DNA of 64,000 nucleotides from Pseudoxanthomonas sp. J35. GTDB taxonomy: Bacteria > Pseudomonadota > Gammaproteobacteria > Xanthomonadales > Xanthomonadaceae. The notes below the pieces were generated by a model, which was not told the DNA's origin, searched no databases, and saw only the letters and a program-made list of their open reading frames with translations. Position 1 is the stretch's first letter, and every line of letters starts with the position of its first letter. Below, in pieces: positions 1-9,773 of the stretch. Made by a program: the position numbers and the translations under genes. The stretch lies in contig NZ_AZVB01000008.1 in NCBI RefSeq assembly GCF_000513995.1, positions 94,598 through 158,597 on the forward strand, in the 5' to 3' direction.

Positions 1-1
1 G

Positions 2-412
2 TTCTGGGTGATCAAGCACGGGATCAAAGCAAGCGGCATGCCCGCCTGGGGCAAGAACATGGAGGACGAGTACATATGGAACATGGCCGCGTTCCTGCAG
101 GTGCTGCCCACGCTCGACGCGGCTGCATACAGGGAACTGGTCGACAGCAGCGAAGGCCACGCGCATGGCGGCGGCGAGACACACGACGACGACCATGACG
201 AGGCGGCGACGGAGGATCACCCTGCCCAGCCCACAGCTGGGAGCGACGCGATGCCGCACGCGCAGTCGCCGGGTATGGACGATGACCACGGAACGCGTGT
301 CACCGACACAGAAGTCCGCGCGGTAGAGCATCGCCATGCCGACGGCAAAGTGCAGTCTCCACCTTCACCCCATATGACCGAGGCCGAAGACGGCCCTGCG
401 CACACTCACTGA
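2..412 (+). CDS. c-type cytochrome, C-terminal part (cut by window edge)
   Basis: The reading frame is already open at the first bases of the window, so the N-terminus and the haem CXXCH motif lie outside. The visible start has a GMPAWG segment, typical of the distal methionine haem ligand of class I cytochromes c, followed by an alpha-helix (YIWNMAAFLQVLP) that fits the C-terminal cytochrome helix. After about residue 45 the protein becomes a low-complexity tail rich in His, Asp and Glu, which could bind metal. It lies 17 bp upstream of the next secreted protein and heads a run of copper-related genes on the same strand. Its role is probably periplasmic electron transfer or metal handling. 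The family call rests on one motif and the helix, so it is moderate. Confidence 0.65.
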   Translation, partial: FWVIKHGIKASGMPAWGKNMEDEYIWNMAAFLQVLPTLDAAAYRELVDSSEGHAHGGGETHDDDHDEAATEDHPAQPTAGSDAMPHAQSPGMDDDHGTRVTDTEVRAVEHRHADGKVQSPPSPHMTEAEDGPAHTH

Positions 413-429
413 AAACCTGGAGTTGAACA

Positions 430-939
430 ATGAATGCAACAGCAATTTCGTCTGGCCTCGCGCTGATGCTGGCAATGGTGTCGCCCGCAATGGCGCAGAC
501 GGCACAGTCGCATGCACATCACCCCGCCGCTGCGGCAGCGGCGGACGTAGACGTGCCGGCCGCCGCGAAGGCCGCCGTCGACGTGGCGGAGCGCTTCAAC
601 GCCGCCCTCTCCAGCGGCGACCTGGCCACGGTCGAAGCCCTGCTCGCTGCCGACGTTCTCATCCTCGAGTCCGGAGGTGCAGAACGCAGCCGCGAGGAAT
701 ACATGGGCCATCACGCAGTCAGCGATGCGGCGTTCCTCAAGGGCGCCCATCGCCAGCTGCTCCGTCAGCGTGCACGAACCGCTGGCGAGTTCGCGTGGGT
801 CGGAACCGAAAGCGAGCTGCACGCCCAGAAGGACGGCAAGCCACTGACCGTCCAGAGCACCGAAACGATGGTGCTGAAGCAGACCGCCGACGGCTGGCGG
901 ATCGTCCACATCCACTGGTCCTCGCGGACCAGGCGCTGA
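430..939 (+). CDS. secreted SnoaL/DUF4440-like protein of the NTF2 fold
   Basis: This is a 169-residue protein with an N-terminal signal peptide (hydrophobic stretch ending near AMAQ, about residues 1-22), then an Ala- and His-containing linker. From about residue 55 it has the DUF4440/SnoaL pattern: a helix with FNAALSSGDLATVEALLA, a central strand block with GKPLTVQSTETMVL, and a final GWRIVHIHWSS strand. In the NTF2-like fold this forms a cone-shaped pocket, and family members range from enzymes to plain binding proteins. No substrate can be assigned. It sits between the cytochrome fragment and the DUF411 lipoprotein, so a periplasmic role in the metal response is inferred from context only. 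Confidence 0.7.
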   Translation: MNATAISSGLALMLAMVSPAMAQTAQSHAHHPAAAAAADVDVPAAAKAAVDVAERFNAALSSGDLATVEALLAADVLILESGGAERSREEYMGHHAVSDAAFLKGAHRQLLRQRARTAGEFAWVGTESELHAQKDGKPLTVQSTETMVLKQTADGWRIVHIHWSSRTRR

Positions 940-953
940 GCGGAGAACCGGAA

Positions 954-1478
954 ATGAAAGCCTGCAGATTGAACCGACTGGCGTGGGCGGCTTTTGCGGT
1001 CGCCGGCCTGGGTGCCTGTACCCAGGCGGCGACACCCGCGCAGTCCACCATCGCGCCCGCTGTACAGGTCGTCCCGGAAACAGCCGACACCACTCCCGCT
1101 GCCCTGCCACGCATGACCGTCCACAAGACCCCGACCTGCGGGTGTTGCGGTAGCTGGGTTGACCACGTGCTGAAGGCGGGCTTCACCGTGGATGTGCACG
1201 ACATGGATGACCTGGGTCCGGTCAAGGAACGGCTGGGTGTCCCCTATGCAAAGGGCTCCTGCCACACGGCCGAGATCGGTGGATACCTCATCGAAGGCCA
1301 TGTCCCGGCCGCGGACATCAAGCGCCTCCTCGAAGCGAAGCCGGACGCACGCGGCCTGGTCCTGCCGGGAATGCCGCTCGGCTCGCCGGGCATGGAGGTC
1401 CCTGCCGGGCGACAACAGCCGTACACGGTCGAGCTGGTCCGTCACGACGGAACCACTGAACCGTTCGCACAGCACTGA
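954..1478 (+). CDS. DUF411 metal-binding lipoprotein
   Basis: This is a 174-residue protein. A lipobox (LGAC, Cys about residue 21) follows a hydrophobic signal, so it is probably a lipid-anchored periplasmic protein. After a Pro/Thr-rich linker the DUF411 domain begins near residue 57 with KTPTCGCCGSWVDH. Its CGCC cluster, together with the later GSCHTAE and EGHVPA motifs, gives the Cys and His ligands expected for copper binding. DUF411 proteins are commonly found in copper-resistance islands (CopG type). It starts 14 bp after the stop of the preceding gene, with a GGAGAA-like ribosome site. Metal specificity is inferred from neighbours (Csp-like store, copC, copD), not from sequence alone. 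Confidence 0.82.
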   Translation: MKACRLNRLAWAAFAVAGLGACTQAATPAQSTIAPAVQVVPETADTTPAALPRMTVHKTPTCGCCGSWVDHVLKAGFTVDVHDMDDLGPVKERLGVPYAKGSCHTAEIGGYLIEGHVPAADIKRLLEAKPDARGLVLPGMPLGSPGMEVPAGRQQPYTVELVRHDGTTEPFAQH

Positions 1479-1548
1479 TCCGGTGCAGGAACAGGGGGCG
1501 GTGTTGCGGGCGCGCCGATTCTCGTCCGCGAGGAAGAAGGAGAACCAC

Positions 1549-1899
1549 ATGACTCACCATTCCGCGGCACACCGGTCCCAGGCCATGAACGAGTGCATCG
1601 ACAACTGCACGCAATGCCATGCGATCTGCTTGGAGACCATCAACTATTGCCTGACCAAAGGAGGTGCCCACGCGGCCCCGGAGCACATCGCACTCCTTGC
1701 GACGTGTGCCGATATCTGCGCAACCAGTGCCGACGCGATGCTGCGCGGTACGAGCGTTCATAACGTCATTTGCGGTGCCTGCGCGGAGATCTGCCGCCAG
1801 TGCGCGGATGCATGCGATGCCATGAACGACCCCGAGATGACGCGTTGCGCTGAAGCGTGTCGTCGATGCGCGGAAAGCTGCAGCGCCATGGCGGCTTGA
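1549..1899 (+). CDS. four-helix-bundle copper storage protein (Csp3-like)
   Basis: This 116-residue protein carries 16 cysteines, mostly in CxxxC/CxxC spacing (ECIDNCTQCHAIC, CGACAEICRQCADAC, RCAEACRRCAESC). That pattern is characteristic of Csp proteins, where the Cys side chains line the core of a four-helix bundle and bind many Cu(I) ions. There is no signal peptide, which points to the cytosolic Csp3 type rather than the exported Csp1. The start is preceded by a good AAGAAGGAGAA ribosome site. A 12-bp perfect hairpin follows the stop at 1906-1934. The likely role is buffering or storing cytoplasmic Cu(I), complementing the copper ATPases downstream. Confidence 0.88.
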   Translation: MTHHSAAHRSQAMNECIDNCTQCHAICLETINYCLTKGGAHAAPEHIALLATCADICATSADAMLRGTSVHNVICGACAEICRQCADACDAMNDPEMTRCAEACRRCAESCSAMAA

Positions 1900-1905
1900 C
1901 GCGTC

Positions 1906-1934
1906 GAGGATCCCGCCTGAGCGGCGGGATCCTC
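1906..1934 (+). terminator. perfect 12-bp hairpin after the Csp gene
   Basis: Bases 1906-1917 (GAGGATCCCGCC) pair perfectly with 1923-1934 across a 5-base loop, 6 bp after the Csp stop codon. No U-run follows, so it is not a textbook intrinsic terminator. It may stabilise the 3' end or act with Rho. It separates the Csp gene from copC. Confidence 0.55.
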
Positions 1935-2061
1935 ATCTCCAATATCAAAAGCCGACCAACCGTGGTTTCGGTGACAGCCCGACACCTAACGCTTGTCGGA
2001 TCCAACACAGCACGGCGCCGAACGGGGCTTTGCATCACATTCGCAATGAGGATTTATCCCT

Positions 2062-2445
2062 ATGAAATCATCAAACGTCCTTCGCTCCTTCGCGCTCGTC
2101 CTCGCGATTGCGGCTGGGCAGTTCTCCCTGCAGATCGCGCACGCCCACGCCGCGCTGCAGCAGTCCACACCGGCGGCAAATGCGGTGGTGGCTTCGCCGG
2201 GCCAGATCGATCTCGTGTTCAACGAAACATTGATTCCGCGGGCGTCGCGTCTCAAGTTGCTCATGAAGCACGGGAGTTCCACCATGCCGATCGAGAATTT
2301 CACGACCGAGATCGTCAACAACGGTAAGACCCTGCGTGCCAAGTTGCCCCAGCCGCTGACTCCGGGCGTCTATACCGTGGAATACCGCGCCGTGGGAGGC
2401 GACAACCACCCCATGACCGGCAATTTCAGTTTCACGGTGCGCTGA
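2062..2445 (+). CDS. copC: periplasmic copper-binding protein CopC
   Basis: This 127-residue protein has a signal peptide that ends at AHA-HAAL, so the mature protein should begin with His, the amino-terminal Cu(II) ligand of CopC proteins. The mature part is one CopC (beta-barrel) domain: QSTPAANAVVASPG, then the conserved LVFNE strand, and a C-terminal VGGDNHPMTGNFSFTV that carries a second His. The length matches the family. An AGGA ribosome site lies 9 bp before the ATG. It is followed after 10 bp by copD; CopC is thought to hand copper to CopD or hold it in the periplasm. The call is firm. Confidence 0.93.
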   Translation: MKSSNVLRSFALVLAIAAGQFSLQIAHAHAALQQSTPAANAVVASPGQIDLVFNETLIPRASRLKLLMKHGSSTMPIENFTTEIVNNGKTLRAKLPQPLTPGVYTVEYRAVGGDNHPMTGNFSFTVR

Positions 2446-2455
2446 GGAGCAACAA

Positions 2456-3385
2456 ATGCTCGACCTGTCGGCTTATGCAGTGAGGTTCCTGGAATACCTA
2501 GTCCTCATGGTTCTTTTCGGGGTCCCATTGCTCGGGTGGTACGGTTCGCGTCGAGCGGCACTCACCGATGCCCTGGCCGGATGGCCACTTATGGGCATTC
2601 TATTGGCAAGTGCCGCTGTCGGTATCGTGCTCACCGGCGCCGATGTGGTCTTCAAGACCGCGGGCATCATGGGGATGCCGCTTGCCGACGTTGATCGCGC
2701 ATCGCTTGGCTGGTATCTGCTCGAGACGTCCGCGGGCCGGGCAGCGATGGCGAGAGGCGCGCTGCTGCTCGCCCTGATGTTTGTGCTTGGATGGCATCGT
2801 CGCCGCGGGAAGGTGGAGCCCGCCTTCCCGCTGGCGGTGACGCTGGCGGGCGGCGCACTCGCTTCTCTGGCATGGAACGGCCACGCGGCCGCTGGTGAGG
2901 GCGTGGCAGGCGCGGTCCGGCTTGCTGCGGGCCTTGTCCATCTTCTTGCGGCAGGCGGCTGGATCGCAGCGGTCCTGATGTTCCTGGGGATGCTCCTGCG
3001 CGGCAAGGAGGCCTCCGGCAGCGGGCGTCTGCGATCAACGCATGACTTTCTGCATGGATTTTCGACGCTGGGAACGATTTTCGTTGCTGCGCTCGTCGTG
3101 TCCGGCATCGTGCACTACGGGGATCTCACCGCGTGGTCGTTTTCGGCCCTGTTTCAGAGCACCTACGGGAAGTTCCTGCTGTTCAAACTGGCTCTGTTCG
3201 GCGGAATGCTGGGCCTAGGGGCGCTGCACCGATGGACGCTGGTGCCGCGCCTGGGACGGGCGCTGACCAGCGGAGAACCTGCACAGGAGGCGCGTGCTTT
3301 GCGGCAAAGTGTTACGGCTGAGGCCGCGCTAGCCATCTTGATCCTGATTGTTGTTTCAGTGCTCGGGACGCTCAGTCCTGTGTAG
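2456..3385 (+). CDS. copD: copper resistance D family inner-membrane protein
   Basis: This 309-residue polytopic membrane protein has about eight hydrophobic segments, as in CopD/PcoD. Conserved features seen include the first membrane segment (FLEYLVLMVLFGVPLLGW), WNGHAAAGEG in the middle, LVHLLAAGGWIAAVLMFLG with the family His, and a C-terminal LGTLSPV. The ribosome site GAGGAGCAAC lies just before the ATG. It is paired with copC, 10 bp upstream. CopD proteins are proposed to move copper across the inner membrane or to shield it. The reading frame is intact and of normal length. Confidence 0.92.
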   Translation: MLDLSAYAVRFLEYLVLMVLFGVPLLGWYGSRRAALTDALAGWPLMGILLASAAVGIVLTGADVVFKTAGIMGMPLADVDRASLGWYLLETSAGRAAMARGALLLALMFVLGWHRRRGKVEPAFPLAVTLAGGALASLAWNGHAAAGEGVAGAVRLAAGLVHLLAAGGWIAAVLMFLGMLLRGKEASGSGRLRSTHDFLHGFSTLGTIFVAALVVSGIVHYGDLTAWSFSALFQSTYGKFLLFKLALFGGMLGLGALHRWTLVPRLGRALTSGEPAQEARALRQSVTAEAALAILILIVVSVLGTLSPV

Positions 3386-3457
3386 CGGTTGCAATCCATA
3401 CGGCAGCTCGAGGCTGGCACCGAAGGCAACGGGCATCAGCGCGAGGGCCACCACCAC

Positions 3458-3488
3458 TTGACTCTGGACCATGGTCAAGGGCACACAC
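3458..3488 (+). promoter_or_regulatory. candidate MerR-type operator/promoter before the copper ATPase operon
   Basis: TTGACT at 3458-3463 is followed by the dyad GACCATGGTC (3467-3476) inside a long spacer. The -10 is poor: ACACAC at 3483 with 19 bp, or CACACT at 3484 with 20 bp. TTGACTCT followed by a dyad is usual for Zn/Cd/Pb/Cu MerR promoters. It would drive both the regulator at 3518 and the ATPase. Confidence 0.45.
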
Positions 3489-3517
3489 TCGGAATCTGGT
3501 CTAGCGGAGCGCCCACC

Positions 3518-3912
3518 ATGCAGATAGGTCAACTCGCCAAGCGGACACACGTGCCCATCGACACGATCCGCTACTACGAGAGCCACGGCATCCTGCCCGC
3601 CCCTGCCCGTCGCAATTCGGGATATCGATCCTACGGCGACGCCGACGTGGCGCGCCTGCATTTCGTGCGTCGCGCCAAGGCGCTCGGCTTCACGCTGCGC
3701 GAGATCAGCGAGCTGCTGCAGCTCTCCGGGCGGTCTGGCGAGGACATGGCGGCGGTGCGCGCGTCGGCGGCGGCACGCCTCGCCGACGTCGAGCGCAAGC
3801 TGGATGAACTCACACGCATTCGCGATGGGCTACGCCAACTGGTCACTGCCTGCCCGGGTCACGGCGGCATCCAGGACTGCCCGATCCTGGGTGCCTTGTC
3901 GAAGGAAGACGC

Positions 3913-3916
<4 letters not shown>
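3518..3916 (+). CDS. MerR-family metal-responsive regulator (CueR/ZntR-like)
   Basis: This 132-residue protein has an N-terminal MerR winged helix-turn-helix ([20 protein letters not shown], residues 2-21, then [16 protein letters not shown]). A coiled-coil dimerisation helix covers about 75-110. A C-terminal metal loop begins [13 protein letters not shown], with two Cys nine positions apart, close to the Cys-x7-Cys loop of CueR, and ends LGAL. Soft-metal sensing is therefore expected. Its stop codon overlaps the ATG of the Cu(I) ATPase (ATGA at 3913), so the two are co-translated; Cu(I) is the most likely effector. Unlike E. coli cueR it lies in the same operon as its target. Confidence 0.85.
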
Positions 3917-6364
<2,448 letters not shown>

Positions 6365-6366
<2 letters not shown>

Positions 6367-6410
6367 CTTGAGTCAATTGCATCGGTCCTGGTAAGAGGTA
6401 AGCTCAAGTC
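6365..6410 (+). promoter_or_regulatory. inverted repeat flanking the start of the efflux-operon leader gene
   Basis: GACTTGAG (6365-6372) is repeated inverted as CTCAAGTC (6403-6410), immediately before the ATG at 6411. A short palindrome TTGACT-TG-AGTCAA (6363-6376) overlaps the left arm and the ATPase stop codon. A weak promoter-like TTGAGT (6368) and TAAGAG (6392) with an 18-bp gap lies within. The site could be a regulator site or an mRNA hairpin masking translation. Confidence 0.35.
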
Positions 6411-6833
6411 ATGGTCCGCATCCGCCATCGGAATTGGTTCCAGCGCACCGCCCTCCTCGCGATGGCGGCGCTGCTCTGGTCCCAGTTCGCTTTGGCCGGC
6501 CATGGCGAGTGCCTGGATCTCCCAGGTACGCCGGCGGCTTGTGTCGCTGCCGCCAGTGACACCCGTCACGACCATGGCCACGCTTGCGATGCCGAGCTCC
6601 CCTCGGCGAGCAAGGCCCTGTGCGACGCGCACTGCACCGAGGGTGGCATCTCGGCGGACAGTGGGCGCATCCCCTCGATTCCGCCGCTCCTTGTCGGAGC
6701 ATGGTTCTCCTGGTTCGCAGTCGCCGAGAGTGGGGATGGTGCACCGGGTGTCACGTCCACATGGGTAGATTCGCCACCCAGGCCCGCCTGGCACCGCCCC
6801 ACCGCTCATCCCGCGGCACTCCTGCTGATCTGA
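6411..6833 (+). CDS. small secreted Cys/His-containing protein preceding an RND efflux operon
   Basis: This 140-residue protein has a clear signal peptide (TALLAMAALLWSQFALA, cleavage near residue 29) and a mature part with six Cys and scattered His (GHGEC, HDHGHACD, CDAHC). I do not recognise a named domain. Small secreted proteins of this kind, some annotated DUF2946, often lie directly before CzcC/CusC genes, and a second such gene occupies the equivalent position in the other RND operon of this window (36186-36545). It may bind metal in the periplasm. It has no strong ribosome site next to the ATG; AGAGGT lies about 16 bp upstream. Confidence 0.6.
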   Translation: MVRIRHRNWFQRTALLAMAALLWSQFALAGHGECLDLPGTPAACVAAASDTRHDHGHACDAELPSASKALCDAHCTEGGISADSGRIPSIPPLLVGAWFSWFAVAESGDGAPGVTSTWVDSPPRPAWHRPTAHPAALLLI

Positions 6834-6959
6834 TGCCCGGACGCTGACTGCTCCGCACACCGGTGCGGCGCAGTGCTGTGCGTTCGTGCCGTGCGCGTCA
6901 CGGCATGTGTTCCTGCCTCGTCCGAGCGACCTGCGTCGCGTCGGCCCAAGGACACTGAT

Positions 6960-8282
6960 ATGGCATCCCTGTTCGACCCGATGCAGGCCAGGCGCCTGCA
7001 CCCTTACCCGCTGTTCCGCCGTCGGCCACTGCTCCGGCACCTGCTTGCCTGCGTGTTCGCCGGCGGCTTGTGGACGCTGGCGCTGCCCGCGACCGCCACC
7101 GAACCCATCCCGGGGCACAGCCTCGAGTCGATCCGCACCTGGGTTCTGGAACACAACCCCGAGCTGCGGGCCATGGACTTCGAAACCCAGGCCGCCGAAG
7201 CGAGGATCCTTCCCGCAGGTGCCCTGCCCGATCCGATGGCCTCGGTTGGATTCCGCGGCCTCGATCCGGACAAGCCCTGGCGCACCGCCGGTGCCGAGCG
7301 CGAGGTGAACTACGCGCTGCGCCAGCGCTTCCCGCTCTGGGGCAAGCGTGGTCTGGCGCGGACCGCGGCCAGCCAGGACGCGGTCGCGGTCGGGCTTGAC
7401 CGCATCACCGCGGCGCGCGACCTGCTGGCAGAGGCTGAAGCGGCGTACGTGCGCTACTGGCATGCCGATCAGGCCGTGGCCGTGCTCGACCGCCGCATCG
7501 CCCTGCTCCGCCAGGTCGAGGAAATAGCCGGCGTGCGCTACGCCCTGGGTCGCGCGGCGCAGCAGGATGCCATCCGCGCCCAGGTCGAGCAGACCAGCCT
7601 ACAGCGCGAGCGGATCGAACGCCTCGCGACCAAGCAGGAGGCGGCCGCCACCTTGAACGCGGTGCTGGGGCGCCGGTCCGATGCACCGCTGGCGACTCCC
7701 GGCGAGGCGCCGCGCCTCGCCGTCCACAGCGCCTCGCTTGCCGAGGCACTGGATGACGCCGATGCGCATCCCGCGGTGCGCTCGCAGCAGGCCCGCGCCG
7801 AGGCGGCGCGCACGAACGTGGTGCTGCAGCGTCGCAACCGCTTTCCGGACATCACCCTGGGCGTGGGTGCGATGCAGCTCGGCAACGGCCTCGAAAGCAC
7901 CGAGCTGATGCTCGAGGTCGAGATCCCGTTCCAGCAGCGTGCACGCCGCGAACGCGAGCGCGAATCGCGCCTGCTCGAAGAAGCGGCGCTGGCGCGGATG
8001 GACGCCACGCTGCGGGCCGTCGAGGAACGCGGCGCCTCTGCCTGGGCGCAGTGGACCAGCGCACGCGAGCGCCGCGAGCTGATCGAGAACACGCTGCTGC
8101 CGCAGGCCGACGCCACCTGGCAGTCCGCGCTGGCCAGCTACCAGGTCGGCGAAGTCGACTTCGGGACGCTGCTGGAAGCACTCAATGAATGGCAGGGCGC
8201 CGACCTCGCACGGCTCGATGCACTGCGTGACGAACTGTTGGGCGCCGCCGCCGTGCGCGCCATCGAAGGAGAGATCCGATGA
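6960..8282 (+). CDS. TolC-family outer-membrane channel of the CusCBA-type efflux system
   Basis: This 440-residue protein was started at the ATG after AAGGACACTGAT; an upstream in-frame extension from 6873 is possible but lacks a good ribosome site. A signal peptide follows a positively charged N-terminus and ends near LPATATEP. The mature part is mainly long alpha-helices with two internal repeats, as expected for TolC-type channels (HNPELRAMDFETQAAEARIL, later SYQVGEVDFGTLLEAL). It provides the outer-membrane exit of the tripartite pump with the two genes downstream. Its stop overlaps the start of the adaptor gene (ATGA at 8279). CusC/CzcC-like; metal specificity is taken from the RND pump. 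Confidence 0.9.
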   Translation: MASLFDPMQARRLHPYPLFRRRPLLRHLLACVFAGGLWTLALPATATEPIPGHSLESIRTWVLEHNPELRAMDFETQAAEARILPAGALPDPMASVGFRGLDPDKPWRTAGAEREVNYALRQRFPLWGKRGLARTAASQDAVAVGLDRITAARDLLAEAEAAYVRYWHADQAVAVLDRRIALLRQVEEIAGVRYALGRAAQQDAIRAQVEQTSLQRERIERLATKQEAAATLNAVLGRRSDAPLATPGEAPRLAVHSASLAEALDDADAHPAVRSQQARAEAARTNVVLQRRNRFPDITLGVGAMQLGNGLESTELMLEVEIPFQQRARRERERESRLLEEAALARMDATLRAVEERGASAWAQWTSARERRELIENTLLPQADATWQSALASYQVGEVDFGTLLEALNEWQGADLARLDALRDELLGAAAVRAIEGEIR

Positions 8283-9772
8283 CCCGTGTCCAGACCCTGT
8301 CGCTCGCCATCGGCGTCGCACTCGCCGCCCTCGCCGTCGGCTGGATGGCCGGCCGCGCGACGAACGATGCTCCGAGCGCAGCCACGTCCGCCGAAGCGCC
8401 GGCCGCGGAACGCAAGGTGCTCTATTACCGCAATCCCATGGGCCTTCCGGACACCTCGCCGGTGCCGAAGAAGGACCCGATGGGCATGGACTACATTCCG
8501 GTCTACGCCGGCGACGCGCCTGCCGCGGCGCCGGGAACGGTGGTGATGCCACCCGACAAGGTGCAGGCGCTGGGCGTGCGCACCGAAGCGGTCAAGCGCG
8601 GCGCCCTGTCCGCCACCGTGCGCACCAGCGGCACGGTCGAAGTCGACGAGACCCGGCAGTACGCGATCGCGCCGCGCTTCGAAGGCTGGGTGGAGCGGCT
8701 GTACGCGAACCAGACCGGAATGCGGGTCCGCGCGGGGCAACCGCTGCTGTCCGTCTACAGCCCGCAGCTGGCCGCGGCGCAGCAGGAATACCGACTGGCC
8801 GACGAGACCGCCCGCAGGCTGGCGGCGTCCGACCCCGCGAGCGCGGCGTCAATGATCCGGCTGCGCGATGCCGCCCGCACCCGCCTGCGCAACTGGGAAA
8901 TCAGCGACGCGCAACTCGGCAAGACGGGGCTGGTGCTCACCGCGCCCGCGGACGGGGTCGTGATCGAGAAGCCGGTGGTCCAGGGCGCACGCTTCGAGCC
9001 CGGCGAAACCATCCTGCGCCTGGCGGACCTGTCGACGGTGTGGGTGATCGCGAAGGTCCCGGCGGCGCAGGCCGCGGGCATCCAGCCCGGCCAGCCCGCA
9101 CGATTTGAAACCGTGGCCCTGCCTGGCCAGGTGGCCGAGGGCGAAGTCGCCTTCGTGCACCCCGTCATCGATGCGATGACGCGCACCGTGGATGTGCGCA
9201 TCGCCCTGCCCAACCCCGACGGCGACCTCCGGCCGGGGCTCTACGGGACGGTGCTGCTCGAGGAGCCGGGGTCCGGACCGGTCCTGACCGTTCCGCGCTC
9301 GGCCGTGCTCGACAGCGGCACGCGCCAGGTGGTGCTGGTCGAGACCGGCCCCGGCCGGTTCGCACCGCGCGACGTCACCCTGGGTCGCCGTGGCGGCGAT
9401 CGCATCGAAGTGCTCGACGGGATCGCCGAAGGCGAACAGGTCGTGGTCTCCGCCAACTTCCTGATCGACGCCGAAAGCAACCTGCAGTCGGCACTCCAGG
9501 GGCTTGAGGGTCATGCAGGACACGGCGCGCCTTCGGGCACCACTGAGGATCCACACGCCGGGCACGGTGAGGACGCCGTCGATCCGCACGCAGGTCATGT
9601 TGACGAGGTCGCTGATCCCCACGCAGGCCATGCCATACCGGCGACATCGGGAGATCCACCGGCTGCCGCCAGCGATCCTGGCGCGTCCGACGGCCATGAC
9701 AGCCATGGCGACCATGGAACGATGAACGACCACGGCACACCTGCTCCCGCCACCAGCCACGAGGGGCACTGA
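8279..9772 (+). CDS. cusB: periplasmic adaptor (membrane fusion) protein of CusB type with His-rich tail
   Basis: This 497-residue protein has an N-terminal membrane anchor or signal (residues 5-23). It is followed by a short heavy-metal-binding segment (YYRNPMG and KKDPMGMDYIPVY, about residues 43-77) with the methionines typical of CusB. The barrel-sandwich hybrid, alpha-hairpin and beta-barrel domains follow (YSPQLAAAQQEYRLAD for the hairpin). The last 90 residues are unusual: three DPHAGH repeats within a His/Asp-rich tail, which probably binds metal in the periplasm. It links the outer-membrane channel to the RND pump. It is coupled by ATGA to the gene before, and only 1 bp separates it from the pump gene. 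Confidence 0.92.
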   Translation: MTRVQTLSLAIGVALAALAVGWMAGRATNDAPSAATSAEAPAAERKVLYYRNPMGLPDTSPVPKKDPMGMDYIPVYAGDAPAAAPGTVVMPPDKVQALGVRTEAVKRGALSATVRTSGTVEVDETRQYAIAPRFEGWVERLYANQTGMRVRAGQPLLSVYSPQLAAAQQEYRLADETARRLAASDPASAASMIRLRDAARTRLRNWEISDAQLGKTGLVLTAPADGVVIEKPVVQGARFEPGETILRLADLSTVWVIAKVPAAQAAGIQPGQPARFETVALPGQVAEGEVAFVHPVIDAMTRTVDVRIALPNPDGDLRPGLYGTVLLEEPGSGPVLTVPRSAVLDSGTRQVVLVETGPGRFAPRDVTLGRRGGDRIEVLDGIAEGEQVVVSANFLIDAESNLQSALQGLEGHAGHGAPSGTTEDPHAGHGEDAVDPHAGHVDEVADPHAGHAIPATSGDPPAAASDPGASDGHDSHGDHGTMNDHGTPAPATSHEGH

Positions 9773-9773
9773 C

